A DNA stretch of 64,000 bases from a virus, in the IMG/VR virus record IMGVR_UViG_3300032087_004407, positions 1 through 64,000 of that record; one strand, given 5' to 3'. How positions within the stretch are numbered: position 1 is the stretch's first letter; the number at the start of each line of letters is the position of its first letter. A model generated the notes under the pieces. The model was not told where the DNA came from. It saw only the letters and a program-made list of their open reading frames with translations, and made no database searches. The position numbers were made by a program, and so were the translations under genes. Positions 31,214-37,821 of this stretch are shown piece by piece.

Positions 31214-31221
31214 GTTAATGG

Positions 31222-31500
31222 CTACCAATCGCAGCAGCCACCGTAGTCTTCATCAGTTCCCCAGCCAGCACTTGCCAACGCATCAGCATCAGCTTCGGCA
31301 TCGCTGTTAAACTGATCTTCGTTCCATGTGATCTCGACATCGTCGATAGACCACACAGTCTCAGCAACATCGTTATGCTTCCACACAACATCTGTGCAAT
31401 TTTCCCATGCGCATTCAATCGCATCCTCAAGTCCTTCGTGAGACTTTGGAAACTCGCGGAATGTTCCGCCCTCTTCTATAACTTGGTAACAGTTATCCAT
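31222..31500 (-). CDS. SHxGLEDAI-family acidic protein, copy 1
   Basis: 92 aa. Shares KSHEGLEDAIE and the C-terminal FNSDAEADADALASAGWG (then DEDYGG) with the gene at 36596-36889, and the SHDGLEKAI part with 36258-36449. A very acidic protein; function unknown. It has its own promoter on the minus strand. Confidence 0.7.
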   Translation of the reverse strand: MDNCYQVIEEGGTFREFPKSHEGLEDAIECAWENCTDVVWKHNDVAETVWSIDDVEITWNEDQFNSDAEADADALASAGWGTDEDYGGCCDW

Positions 31501-31509
31501 AACTTCTTT

Positions 31510-31537
31510 AGTATAACAAATTTTTCGGTAAAGTCAA
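31510..31537 (-). promoter_or_regulatory. minus-strand sigma-70-type promoter
   Basis: On the minus strand TTGACT (31532-31537), 16-bp spacer, TATACT (31510-31515), nine bases to the ATG at 31500. Confidence 0.8.
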
Positions 31538-31764
31538 GCACTAAAGTGTGCTAAAAGACTTTCTGCAGATTCCGCATCGCGGCTTATCGTACGAGCGTTT
31601 TCCAACTCTTTTATCGCAGAGGTTAAGATGCGCCTGATATCGTCCGTTTCACACCATTGTGTTTCTAGGTTGTCAACGACCCACTCAAGAGTACCTTCGA
31701 CTCCTGCAATCTCCATACGCGCTTCTGTTTGCGTTGGCTTTTGTAGATATGCATTCTCTGACAT
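31534..31764 (-). CDS. hypothetical acidic helical protein, 76 aa
   Basis: The promoter places the start at ATG 31764 (MSENAYLQKPT), not at the longer in-frame start. Helical (VEGTLEWVVDNLETQW). The 3' end overlaps the -35 of the next gene. Unknown. Confidence 0.6.
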   Translation of the reverse strand: MSENAYLQKPTQTEARMEIAGVEGTLEWVVDNLETQWCETDDIRRILTSAIKELENARTISRDAESAESLLAHFSA

Positions 31765-31773
31765 AACGAGGAC

Positions 31774-31802
31774 AGTATAGCACGCTTTTTGCCATGTGTC
31801 AA
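31774..31802 (-). promoter_or_regulatory. minus-strand sigma-70-type promoter
   Basis: TTGACA (31797-31802), 17-bp spacer, TATACT (31774-31779), nine bases to the ATG at 31764. Confidence 0.85.
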
Positions 31803-31825
31803 CATCTTTTTTACACATATTTTTT

Positions 31826-31861
31826 GCTTGACTTTCGAGGGGCCCCCCTGTCAAGCTTTTT
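31826..31861. terminator. GGGGCCCC hairpin terminator
   Basis: GCTTGAC...GGGGCCCC...GTCAAGC: a 7-bp outer stem and a GC palindrome at the tip, followed by TTTTT on the + strand. It belongs to a dispersed family in this island. Confidence 0.65.
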
Positions 31862-31888
31862 CTGTGTAAATTTAATTGAACTTTTTTC

Positions 31889-31916
31889 TTGCAATGTTTT
31901 CCAAATGTGATATAAT
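31889..31916 (+). promoter_or_regulatory. sigma-70-type promoter without an obvious gene
   Basis: TTGCAA (31889-31894), 16-bp spacer, TATAAT (31911-31916). The next gene has its own promoter 90 bp later, so this may make a short RNA ending near the T-run at 31972. Confidence 0.5.
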
Positions 31917-31979
31917 TATACGCGTCAAAGGGGAAAGCTACCTGAGACAACCAAGCCAAAAAAAAGTTGAATTTTTTGC

Positions 31980-32008
31980 TTGCAATCGGAAAAAGTTTTT
32001 GTTATAAT
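31980..32008 (+). promoter_or_regulatory. sigma-70-type promoter
   Basis: TTGCAA (31980-31985), 17-bp spacer, TATAAT (32003-32008), ten bases to ATG 32019. Confidence 0.8.
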
Positions 32009-32018
32009 TATCGGACTT

Positions 32019-32786
32019 ATGAAAGGACTAATGTTACATTGTGGCGCACACGCAGTAGAGCGTGAGCAAGTTGCTGAGGTTAACACTCCCCAGCGCACGG
32101 AGACTTGGACTCCAATTTCTCACGAGTACTTGATCGATGAGGTCAGTCGTACTCTCAACGCCTCTCGCATGAATATTGCAGAGGAATCACACGCCTTGAC
32201 CCGTGATGGTCAACGCTACTTCGGGTTGTTTCGCATCGAGTCACAGGACTTGGCAAACAAGGACTACTCCACCGTGATGGGTCTACGCAATGCACACGAC
32301 AAGTGTTTTCCTGCTGCCATCGCATTTGGTGCAAGCGTTTTCGTTTGCGACAACCTATCGTTCTCTGGTGAGACTCAATTGGCTCGACGCCACACCAAGA
32401 ACATCTTCCGCGATTTGCCGCAGGTCATTTCGCGCACCATTGGCCAACTTGCTGACAAGTGGTCATTTCAGGACAAGCGTTTCGACGCTTATCGTAACAC
32501 GGACATCTCCGACAAGGAGGCTTGTTTCTTGGTTCGCGAGGCTTATCGTGCTGGTGCTTGCAAAAAGACCGACGCGATGGACATTCTCGACCAATGGGAA
32601 AAGCCCAACCATCCTGAGTTCGAGGATCGCAATGCTTGGAGTCTCTTCAACGCATTCACCGAGGAGTTGAAAGGCAACTTGATTGCCCTCCCCAAACGCA
32701 CACAAGCTCTTCACGGCTTGCTTGACGGTCACTGCGGTGTTCTTTCCGCAGATGAGTTACCCGCCACCAACGTCATTAACAATTAA
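32019..32786 (+). CDS. DUF932-like phage/plasmid protein
   Basis: 255 aa, with the start set by the promoter. The segment YSTVMGLRNAHDKCFPAAIAFGASVFVCDNLSFSGE is characteristic of DUF932 proteins, which are common on phages and plasmids and have no settled function. Codons are much richer in G+C than in genes before 30 kb. Confidence 0.75.
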   Translation: MKGLMLHCGAHAVEREQVAEVNTPQRTETWTPISHEYLIDEVSRTLNASRMNIAEESHALTRDGQRYFGLFRIESQDLANKDYSTVMGLRNAHDKCFPAAIAFGASVFVCDNLSFSGETQLARRHTKNIFRDLPQVISRTIGQLADKWSFQDKRFDAYRNTDISDKEACFLVREAYRAGACKKTDAMDILDQWEKPNHPEFEDRNAWSLFNAFTEELKGNLIALPKRTQALHGLLDGHCGVLSADELPATNVINN

Positions 32787-32804
32787 TCGAAAGGATTTTT
32801 TGAT

Positions 32805-33035
32805 ATGGTACATCATCACCTAAAGAGCGTGCTTAATCGCACCAAAGGTCGTTTCACCAGTTTCTTGGTGAAGGATGGTTCTCGCCTCGGCTTGAGCGTA
32901 TACAGCGCCAAGCACGTGAGCGCAACTCCTAAGTCTGTAGTGTTTGAAGACACGAACGGCGCAGGACGCAAGCGCATCGCTCGCGAGAATATCTTGGTCG
33001 CTCAAGTAGCGAACGACGTATTCTACCGCAAGTAG
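32805..33035 (+). CDS. hypothetical protein, 76 aa
   Basis: A GAAAGGA ribosome-binding site lies upstream, unlike most genes here. A basic, beta-rich protein (GRFTSFLVKDGSRLGLSVYS). Probably co-transcribed with the DUF932 gene and ended by the terminator at 33058. Confidence 0.6.
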   Translation: MVHHHLKSVLNRTKGRFTSFLVKDGSRLGLSVYSAKHVSATPKSVVFEDTNGAGRKRIARENILVAQVANDVFYRK

Positions 33036-33057
33036 AATCAGGGACATTCCCAAAGCA

Positions 33058-33089
33058 CCCGCTCACACTTGTTGTGAGTGGGATTTTTT
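33058..33089 (+). terminator. rho-independent terminator
   Basis: CCCGCTCAC and GTGAGTGGG form a 9-bp stem (one mismatch), followed by ATTTTTT. Confidence 0.82.
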
Positions 33090-33090
33090 G

Positions 33091-33132
33091 CTTGACACGA
33101 TCGGGGGGGCCCCTCCCAGATGTCAAGTCTTT
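33091..33132. terminator. GGGGCCCC hairpin
   Basis: CTTGACA...GGGGCCCC...TGTCAAG with following TCTTTTC. The second hairpin after the terminator at 33058. Confidence 0.6.
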
Positions 33133-33151
33133 TCTTTGCTGATTTTAACGC

Positions 33152-33179
33152 TTGACTTTTTCCGTCAGTCTGCTATACT
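33152..33179 (+). promoter_or_regulatory. sigma-70-type promoter, leaderless
   Basis: TTGACT (33152-33157), 16-bp spacer, TATACT (33174-33179), six bases to ATG 33186. Confidence 0.82.
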
Positions 33180-33185
33180 GTTCAC

Positions 33186-33503
33186 ATGAATGAGGGATTT
33201 ATTGCTTACACTAAAGACAACATCAACCTTTTTAGGTTGTTATCATTGCGCAGTGCGTTAAAACTAGAGATAGTTGGCATGAAAAAGCGCGGACGTTCAG
33301 CTTACAGCATTATCAAAGAAGAGTTTGGATTTAAAGGTAGCAAAGAATCAGTATTGGCAGACTTGCAAGAGTTAATCGCACAAAAAAAAGATGAAAACAC
33401 TACAAGCGTACAAAAAGATAAGAAAGCCGCTTCCTCCCCCTTCATTCCCCTTGCCGAGCAAAAAAACTTACTCAAGGAAGAAAAAGTTCAAAAAAGGGGT
33501 TGA
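33186..33503 (+). CDS. hypothetical protein, 105 aa
   Basis: An N-terminal helical part (LFRLLSLRSALKLEIVGM) and a RGRSAYSIIKEEFGFKGSKESV segment resembling a short helix-turn-helix, then a Lys-rich tail. Unknown. Confidence 0.55.
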   Translation: MNEGFIAYTKDNINLFRLLSLRSALKLEIVGMKKRGRSAYSIIKEEFGFKGSKESVLADLQELIAQKKDENTTSVQKDKKAASSPFIPLAEQKNLLKEEKVQKRG

Positions 33504-33528
33504 CATAGGAGAATAGGTGTGCTATAAT
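33500..33528 (+). promoter_or_regulatory. sigma-70-type promoter, leaderless (TTG start)
   Basis: TTGACA (33500-33505), 17-bp spacer, TATAAT (33523-33528), seven bases to TTG 33536. Confidence 0.85.
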
Positions 33529-33535
33529 TATCGCG

Positions 33536-33748
33536 TTGTTTGAGAGAAGTATGAAGACTGTTGAAATGGAAAACTACTTGGAAGACATGGCTCAGGTTTT
33601 ATTCGGCCGTGGTCGCAAGGTTGCAATGGACAACCAACTGTGTGTGATGTGCGGAGGTGACGCGAATTACTTCGCGGATGAGCTTTCCCGCAAAGAGTAT
33701 GGCATATCTGGTATGTGCCAAGAGTGTCAGGACAAAACTTTTGCTTGA
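33536..33748 (+). CDS. small zinc-binding phage protein, TTG start
   Basis: 70 aa. CVMCGGDANYFADELSRKEY, then GMCQECQD, gives two C-x-x-C pairs; this C-x-x-C-x(n)-DELS-x-KEY-x-ISG-x-CQ-x-CQ pattern is familiar from many phage genomes. The promoter spacing supports TTG 33536; ATG 33551 is the alternative. Confidence 0.7.
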   Translation: MFERSMKTVEMENYLEDMAQVLFGRGRKVAMDNQLCVMCGGDANYFADELSRKEYGISGMCQECQDKTFA

Positions 33749-33773
33749 CATACGACAAAAACTCTGGTATAAT
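33745..33773 (+). promoter_or_regulatory. sigma-70-type promoter
   Basis: TTGACA (33745-33750), 17-bp spacer, TATAAT (33768-33773), 11 bases to ATG 33785. Overlaps the previous stop. Confidence 0.85.
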
Positions 33774-33784
33774 TTACGGACTTT

Positions 33785-34075
33785 ATGAGAAAAGAAGTTG
33801 CTATAAGCGAAGGTCAGTTGTACAAGTTCAAAGGTGCAACGGTGCGTGTGGTGAAGCCAACCAACAACGATATGTGGTTGGTAACTGGTAAAGGACAGCT
33901 TTGGGGTTTCGCCAAAGACAGTCAGTTGGGCAAAGCGTCCAACAGAGAGAAGAGAGCTTACGAAGGTAAGCCAAGTTTAGTGGATCGATTTTTAGGTGCA
34001 TCAGAAGCACTTGGTGCGAAAGTTGGCCTATTATCCGTAGCATTGGTTATCGCAACGATAGCCGTTCTCTCATAA
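33785..34075 (+). CDS. hypothetical protein with C-terminal membrane span, 96 aa
   Basis: An SH3-like beta N-terminal half (GQLYKFKGATVRVVKPTNND) and a C-terminal hydrophobic span (KVGLLSVALVIATIAVL). Tail-anchored membrane protein suspected. Confidence 0.5.
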   Translation: MRKEVAISEGQLYKFKGATVRVVKPTNNDMWLVTGKGQLWGFAKDSQLGKASNREKRAYEGKPSLVDRFLGASEALGAKVGLLSVALVIATIAVLS

Positions 34076-34084
34076 CAAACAAGT

Positions 34085-34345
34085 CAGACTGGGCTGACTA
34101 TAAACAACCCAGAAAATTTTCTCGTTCGACGGAGCGAGATAGGTGTGGCTGAATAAATCTTCGCCTAGAGGATTAAGGCACGCTTAACAGAACCAACGGC
34201 CAAGTGGCAGAGGAACTGTTGGGTGGTTTGAGTAGAGATCACTGAACTTGATCTAGGACTCGAAAGATGCAGGTAATCAATGAATCCTGTCACCATTTTT
34301 AATTTTGAGTTGGCGAGTTAAACACGCCTCCATCGCCCCCAAGGG
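34085..34345 (+). ncRNA. candidate structured non-coding RNA, about 260 nt
   Basis: No frame is convincing, yet successive stems can be drawn: CTGGG/CCCAG, CTCGTTC-GACG-GAGCGAG, AGATC/GATCT inside GAGT/ACTC, CAGG/CCTG, GGCG/CGCC, and CCATC/GATGG around CCC/GGG. It follows the gene at 33785 by 10 bp and precedes a GGGGCCCC hairpin with T-run. It does not look like RNase P, 6S or tmRNA. Class unknown. Confidence 0.5.
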
Positions 34346-34407
34346 ACAGGGATGGTAAGACATTTTACGCTTTATTGCTGGTGGCGCGGCAACAACTCAT
34401 TTTTTTC

Positions 34408-34450
34408 CTTGACTTTTTGAGGGGGGCCCCCCACCCATGTCAAGCTTTTT
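34408..34450. terminator. GGGGCCCC hairpin terminator
   Basis: CTTGAC...GGGGGGCCCCCC...GTCAAG followed by CTTTTT. A likely 3' end for the structured RNA. Confidence 0.68.
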
Positions 34451-34468
34451 CTTTGCTGCTTTTTCTTA

Positions 34469-34496
34469 TTGACTTATTTTTTGAATGTGCTATAAT
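34469..34496 (+). promoter_or_regulatory. sigma-70-type promoter
   Basis: TTGACT (34469-34474), 16-bp spacer, TATAAT (34491-34496), ten bases to ATG 34507. Confidence 0.82.
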
Positions 34497-34506
34497 GTTC
34501 CCCGTT

Positions 34507-34650
34507 ATGAGAGAACAGATTGAAGAAAAAATTGCACAATGGGTTGATGACCTCGAACGCACTCCGCATTATCCATACCTCGACAAAATTGTCACAGATG
34601 AGGACGTCGAAAAACTTTGCGAGGTTGTAGAAAAAATGTTTGACAACTAA
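34507..34650 (+). CDS. hypothetical acidic protein, 47 aa
   Basis: The start is set by the promoter. Begins MREQIEEKIAQWVDDLE; shares the GTTATGAGAGA start context with the minus-strand cassette genes. Unknown. Confidence 0.6.
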   Translation: MREQIEEKIAQWVDDLERTPHYPYLDKIVTDEDVEKLCEVVEKMFDN

Positions 34651-34668
34651 CCCTGTATCTGCTATACT
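34640..34668 (+). promoter_or_regulatory. sigma-70-type promoter
   Basis: TTGACA (34640-34645), 17-bp spacer, TATACT (34663-34668), ten bases to ATG 34679. Confidence 0.82.
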
Positions 34669-34678
34669 TTTTCCCGTT

Positions 34679-35425
34679 ATGACAAACAACTTGCTAAAAT
34701 TCGGATTTGAGAACGCTAAACTAAAAGGCATTTGGCATTTCAGCTTGCCAAGTGGTTGGACTTGCCCCGCTGCCACGGTGTGCATGACACGCGCAGACAA
34801 AACCACAGGAAAAATTTCTGACGGTAAAAACCAAGAGTTTCGTTGTTATGCTGCTATGGACGAGGCACGTTATCCCACAGTCCGCAAAGCGCGTTGGCAC
34901 AATTTCGATTTGCTAAAGAATTTGACCAAGGATGAAATGGTCGAGCTTATCTCGGACAGTTTACCCGCTGGCCTTCGTCGTGGTGGTTTGCTTCGTGTGC
35001 ATATAGGTGGCGACTTTTTCAAGGCAGATTATTTTCAGGCATGGAAAGAGGTTGCGGAGAAGTTTAAGAAGATTACCTTTTACGCTTATACAAAAAGCCT
35101 TCACATTTGGGAGAAGTTCGTCAACGTCATTCCCGACAATTTCATTCTCACCGCATCCAAAGGCGGGAGATTCGACGAGAAAATCGAATTGCTTGGCTTA
35201 AAAAGTGCCGAGGTTTTCTTGAGCGAAGAAGAAGCGACTATGGCAAACCTTGAGATTGACCACGACGACAGCCATGCTTGGGAGGGCAAAGAGTCTTTTG
35301 CCTTGCTTATACATGGACAACAAAAAGCTGGCAGCAAAGCCAGCGAAGCCCAAAAAGCCTTGAGGAAAAAAGGCATTCACGGCATCAAGCAACACAAAAA
35401 AAAGGAGGTGACTGTTGCCGCTTGA
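34679..35425 (+). CDS. Gp88-like phage protein
   Basis: 248 aa, start set by the promoter. GIWHFSLPSGWTCPAATVC, then FRCYAAMDEARYPTVRKARWHN and LRVHIGGDFFKADYFQAW match the 'gene product 88' family of tailed phages. Two Cys near the front may bind metal. Function not established. Confidence 0.72.
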   Translation: MTNNLLKFGFENAKLKGIWHFSLPSGWTCPAATVCMTRADKTTGKISDGKNQEFRCYAAMDEARYPTVRKARWHNFDLLKNLTKDEMVELISDSLPAGLRRGGLLRVHIGGDFFKADYFQAWKEVAEKFKKITFYAYTKSLHIWEKFVNVIPDNFILTASKGGRFDEKIELLGLKSAEVFLSEEEATMANLEIDHDDSHAWEGKESFALLIHGQQKAGSKASEAQKALRKKGIHGIKQHKKKEVTVAA

Positions 35426-35489
35426 TATCATTATCTTAGGAGCATTGTTTTACGGTAGTTGGTTAGTAGTTAATGATATAAAAAAATGA
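35415..35489 (+). CDS. tiny membrane peptide, TTG start, 24 aa
   Basis: TTG 35415 has a near-perfect AAGGAGG six bases upstream, the strongest ribosome-binding site in the window. The peptide is PLDIIILGALFYGSWLVV plus a basic tail, a single span. It overlaps both flanking genes. Confidence 0.5.
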   Translation: MPLDIIILGALFYGSWLVVNDIKK

Positions 35490-35917
35490 GTAAAAAGAAC
35501 TTGATAAGAACGTGGCTAGATCACCCCCCAAAAGGTAGGGTGCAGGTATACTACAACTTGCACAAAAAATGTTTGTCAATTAGGTACAAAGGAAAAGTAA
35601 TTGAACACGCTCGCGAAGTTACGTTGACTGATGCGCGTTTTCATGTTCAACCCGCAGGCCGTGCGCGCGTACTTCGTGAAAAGAAAAAGAACGTGCACGC
35701 TTACGTTTCGGGAAAGCTAAAAGAAAGTTTTTGGTTCACGCAAGCACCCGCCTACGTTTGGACTGCTGAAAAGCGCGTGACATACAACCCATATAAAAAC
35801 GAAACTTTCGTTGATAAATCAAACAACGAAATCGTAACCAGCGCAGAGGTTGTACATATTGCAGACAAAGTTATAACTGCTGGACAATTTGATCAAAAAA
35901 ATCGTCGAGCTTGGTAG
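35486..35917 (+). CDS. conserved phage hypothetical protein, 143 aa
   Basis: A basic beta-rich protein (GRVQVYYNLHKKCLSIRYKG; VTYNPYKNETFVDKSNNE). I recall similar Y-N-P-Y-x-x-x-x-F-V proteins in other phages without function. ATG overlaps the tiny peptide stop. Confidence 0.55.
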   Translation: MSKKNLIRTWLDHPPKGRVQVYYNLHKKCLSIRYKGKVIEHAREVTLTDARFHVQPAGRARVLREKKKNVHAYVSGKLKESFWFTQAPAYVWTAEKRVTYNPYKNETFVDKSNNEIVTSAEVVHIADKVITAGQFDQKNRRAW

Positions 35918-36014
35918 GTCGAATTGCAATACAATTAAATAGCAAATCAATAAATAGTAAATACAAAACCTCAAGCACTATGTAAACAATTATTAAAAAA
36001 ATTAAATTTCATAA

Positions 36015-36034
36015 TCGGCAGGGGCCCCCCTCCC
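36015..36034. repeat. GGGGCCCC-type palindrome
   Basis: CGGCAGGGGCCCCCCTCCCC lies between the convergent ends of the + gene at 35486 and the minus gene at 36054. Part of the dispersed family. Confidence 0.5.
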
Positions 36035-36053
36035 CCAGCACGAACCGTGCCAG

Positions 36054-36212
36054 TTACTCGCCAGTCCAGCAAGTATCACCAGCCCAGCCGAAGTCCTCTG
36101 TGTAGACCTCCTCCAACTCCACCTCACCAGCGAAGTCGTGCTGCTTGGCCTCACGCGTCAGAGCCGCGTCCTGCTCATTCATCCAGTCGATATGCTTATC
36201 CTTTTCACTCAT
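36054..36212 (-). CDS. hypothetical acidic protein, 52 aa
   Basis: Minus-strand ATG at 36212 behind its own promoter. An acidic protein with Trp near both ends (HIDWMNEQDAALTREAKQHD). Unknown. Confidence 0.6.
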   Translation of the reverse strand: MSEKDKHIDWMNEQDAALTREAKQHDFAGEVELEEVYTEDFGWAGDTCWTGE

Positions 36213-36221
36213 AACAAAAAC

Positions 36222-36249
36222 AGTTTAACAGAATTTAAAAAAAAGTCAA
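36222..36249 (-). promoter_or_regulatory. minus-strand sigma-70-type promoter
   Basis: TTGACT (36244-36249), 16-bp spacer, TAAACT (36222-36227), nine bases to the ATG at 36212. Confidence 0.7.
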
Positions 36250-36257
36250 CTAAAAAA

Positions 36258-36449
36258 TTAACCCGCCATGGAATCATCCCAGACGACCTCACCCTTGAAC
36301 GTGACGCACGCGCCATTGTCAAAGGCCAACTTGATGGCTTTTTCAAGACCATCGTGAGAACGCGGAAAACCAGCAGTGCCAAGCTCCCACTCCACCTGAT
36401 ACATATCAGCCAACATTTCGTCGAACGAGTTCAGTTTCATATCTCTCAT
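36258..36449 (-). CDS. SHxGLEDAI-family protein, short copy
   Basis: 63 aa. GFPRSHDGLEKAIKLAFDNG matches the N-terminal half of the 31222 and 36596 proteins; the FNSDAEADADALAS tail is missing. Starts MRDMKL in the shared GTTATGAGAGA context. Confidence 0.65.
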   Translation of the reverse strand: MRDMKLNSFDEMLADMYQVEWELGTAGFPRSHDGLEKAIKLAFDNGACVTFKGEVVWDDSMAG

Positions 36450-36459
36450 AACGGAAAAC

Positions 36460-36487
36460 AGTATATCACACTTTCAGATAATTGCAA
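36460..36487 (-). promoter_or_regulatory. minus-strand sigma-70-type promoter
   Basis: TTGCAA (36482-36487), 16-bp spacer, TATACT (36460-36465), ten bases to the ATG at 36449. Confidence 0.75.
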
Positions 36488-36527
36488 GCATTTTTTTGCA
36501 TTTTTATTTATTTTTTTTACACGCAAC

Positions 36528-36582
36528 TTGGCACGACATCTGCTGGGGAGGCGGGGCCCCCGTGATGATAAAATTACAATAT
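36528..36582. repeat. direct repeat A, copy 1 (sigma-54-like site plus GC palindrome)
   Basis: Shared with 37178-37232: TTGGCACGACATCTGCTGGG, then GAGGCGGGGCCCC and a GATGAxAAAATTACAAT segment. The first part fits TGGCAC-N5-TGC (GG-N10-GC). It lies downstream of the minus gene at 36596. Confidence 0.7.
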
Positions 36583-36595
36583 TTTTATACGGCGA

Positions 36596-36889
36596 TTAGT
36601 ACTCGCAATCGTAGCATCCGCCGTAGTCCTCATCCATACCCCAGCCCGCGCTGGCCAACGCATCCGCGTCAGCTTCCGCGTCAGAGTTGAAGCCGTCCCA
36701 CGGCTCGTCTGCATCAAAAGACCCAGAATCCTCAAACGACCAGACCAACTCGGTCTCACCGTCACGCTCACACATAACGTCAGCACCAATTTCATTGGCA
36801 GCTTCAATCGCGTCCTCAAGCCCGTCATGGCTTACGTCAAACATACGGTGCAAACCGTCCTCGTCAATTACATAGTACATATTACTCAT
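36596..36889 (-). CDS. SHxGLEDAI-family acidic protein, copy 2
   Basis: 97 aa. DVSHDGLEDAIEAANEIG and FNSDAEADADALASAGWG align with the protein at 31222-31500, and both end near a DEDYGG...C segment. Strongly acidic. Own promoter. Function unknown. Confidence 0.7.
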   Translation of the reverse strand: MSNMYYVIDEDGLHRMFDVSHDGLEDAIEAANEIGADVMCERDGETELVWSFEDSGSFDADEPWDGFNSDAEADADALASAGWGMDEDYGGCYDCEY

Positions 36890-36898
36890 AACAAAAAA

Positions 36899-36926
36899 AG
36901 TCTACCAGAATTTTAAAAAAAGTCAA
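36899..36926 (-). promoter_or_regulatory. minus-strand sigma-70-type promoter
   Basis: TTGACT (36921-36926), 16-bp spacer, TAGACT (36899-36904), nine bases to the ATG at 36889. Confidence 0.78.
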
Positions 36927-37078
36927 GCACATTCAGGGCATGACTCAAAAAACTTACACCAGCACCGATCATCGGCCTCGTCTTCGACATTGTCGAAACC
37001 GTTCGGGACGGTCACACCAGCGACCCATGCATCGGACTCCATCTCAAACACCTCTTCACAAGTAATCATATCTCTCAT
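36923..37078 (-). CDS. Cys-rich hypothetical protein, 51 aa
   Basis: Starts MRDMITCEEVFEMESDAWV and ends CWCKFFESCPECA, so a metal site is possible. Its stop overlaps the next gene's -35. Unknown. Confidence 0.6.
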   Translation of the reverse strand: MRDMITCEEVFEMESDAWVAGVTVPNGFDNVEDEADDRCWCKFFESCPECA

Positions 37079-37088
37079 AACGAAAAAC

Positions 37089-37116
37089 AGTATATCACAA
37101 TTTCCCGAAAAGTCAA
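37089..37116 (-). promoter_or_regulatory. minus-strand sigma-70-type promoter
   Basis: TTGACT (37111-37116), 16-bp spacer, TATACT (37089-37094), ten bases to the ATG at 37078. Confidence 0.8.
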
Positions 37117-37177
37117 CACTAAAAACAAACTTTTTTTCAAAAAATTAACTTTTTTTTCAGTATAAAATCGCTGACAT

Positions 37178-37232
37178 TTGGCACGACATCTGCTGGGGAG
37201 GCGGGGCCCCATGCGATGACAAAATTACAATG
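37178..37232. repeat. direct repeat A, copy 2 (sigma-54-like site plus GC palindrome)
   Basis: Near-identical to 36528-36582 over about 55 bp. Again placed downstream of a minus-strand gene (37291). Confidence 0.7.
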
Positions 37233-37250
37233 TTTTTTTCTTTCATTTAG

Positions 37251-37281
37251 GAAGGCGGCTAGGATTAACCTAGCCACCTTC
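37251..37281. terminator. hairpin after the 37291 gene
   Basis: GAAGGCGGCTAGG and CCTAGCCACCTTC form a 13-position stem with one mismatch and a five-base loop, 9 bp past the minus-strand stop. It lacks a clear T-run in that direction. Confidence 0.5.
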
Positions 37282-37290
37282 CATCGAACC

Positions 37291-37494
37291 CTACATGATG
37301 TTGATGCCTTGGCGTTTGAACCATCGGCGCAACTCGTGTATCGCCTTTTCGCTCGGGTGAGCGAGGTACGGCGTAACCTCTGGGTTTGGGGAAAAGTAGA
37401 ACGTGCCTTTCCTTGTAGGCTCGAGACGAAAGCCCAGCTTTAGTGCTTTGCGCTCGATTTTTTTGTAGGTAGAAGATTGATGCTTGTTTGCCAT
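37291..37494 (-). CDS. hypothetical basic protein, 67 aa
   Basis: Starts MANKHQSSTYKKIERKALKL. A basic alpha/beta protein with GFRLEPTRKGTFYFSPNP, reminiscent of small HicA-like or dsRBD-like folds, too short to assign. No obvious promoter. Confidence 0.5.
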   Translation of the reverse strand: MANKHQSSTYKKIERKALKLGFRLEPTRKGTFYFSPNPEVTPYLAHPSEKAIHELRRWFKRQGINIM

Positions 37495-37518
37495 ACTCAA
37501 TTATTCTTTGTAACATTA

Positions 37519-37764
37519 TTATTTGCCGAAGTAGTCGTGATCTTCGAAGATGTTGTCAATTCCGATAACCTCCCACACGTCGCCGTTTGTCCATTCGTTA
37601 TTGAACTGCTCGGCCTTAAACAGTTTGTCCATGTCCTCTAGTCTTGTTTCGATGGGAAACGTGGTGTGAACTCGGGTGCAGCCTGCGTGGATGTGCTGGC
37701 CTGTAAACTCAGGGTTTCTGCGTGTCTTGAACACTACCTTCCAGAATGTCTTTCTTTCTCTCAT
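37519..37764 (-). CDS. hypothetical protein, 81 aa
   Basis: Promoter and GTTATGAGAGA context set the start at 37764 (MRERKTFWKVVF). An alpha/beta protein with a WEVIGIDNIFEDHDYF end. Unknown. Confidence 0.6.
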   Translation of the reverse strand: MRERKTFWKVVFKTRRNPEFTGQHIHAGCTRVHTTFPIETRLEDMDKLFKAEQFNNEWTNGDVWEVIGIDNIFEDHDYFGK

Positions 37765-37774
37765 AACTTCAAAC

Positions 37775-37803
37775 AGTCTATCACAATTTTCTCTAAAAGT
37801 CAA
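37775..37803 (-). promoter_or_regulatory. minus-strand sigma-70-type promoter
   Basis: TTGACT (37798-37803), 17-bp spacer, TAGACT (37775-37780), ten bases to the ATG at 37764. Confidence 0.78.
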
Positions 37804-37821
37804 CTCTTTTTTTCAACTTTT

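Noticed and set aside
31215-31430. Alternative minus-strand frame over the acidic protein gene
   Set aside because: The 31222-31500 frame has a promoter and a clear paralogue; this one is its shadow.
34085-34345. RNase P RNA or group I intron
   Set aside because: The conserved core sequences and their order are not present.
36138-36599. Plus-strand frame of about 150 codons over the minus-strand cassettes
   Set aside because: It runs across three minus-strand units and their promoters, with shadow composition.
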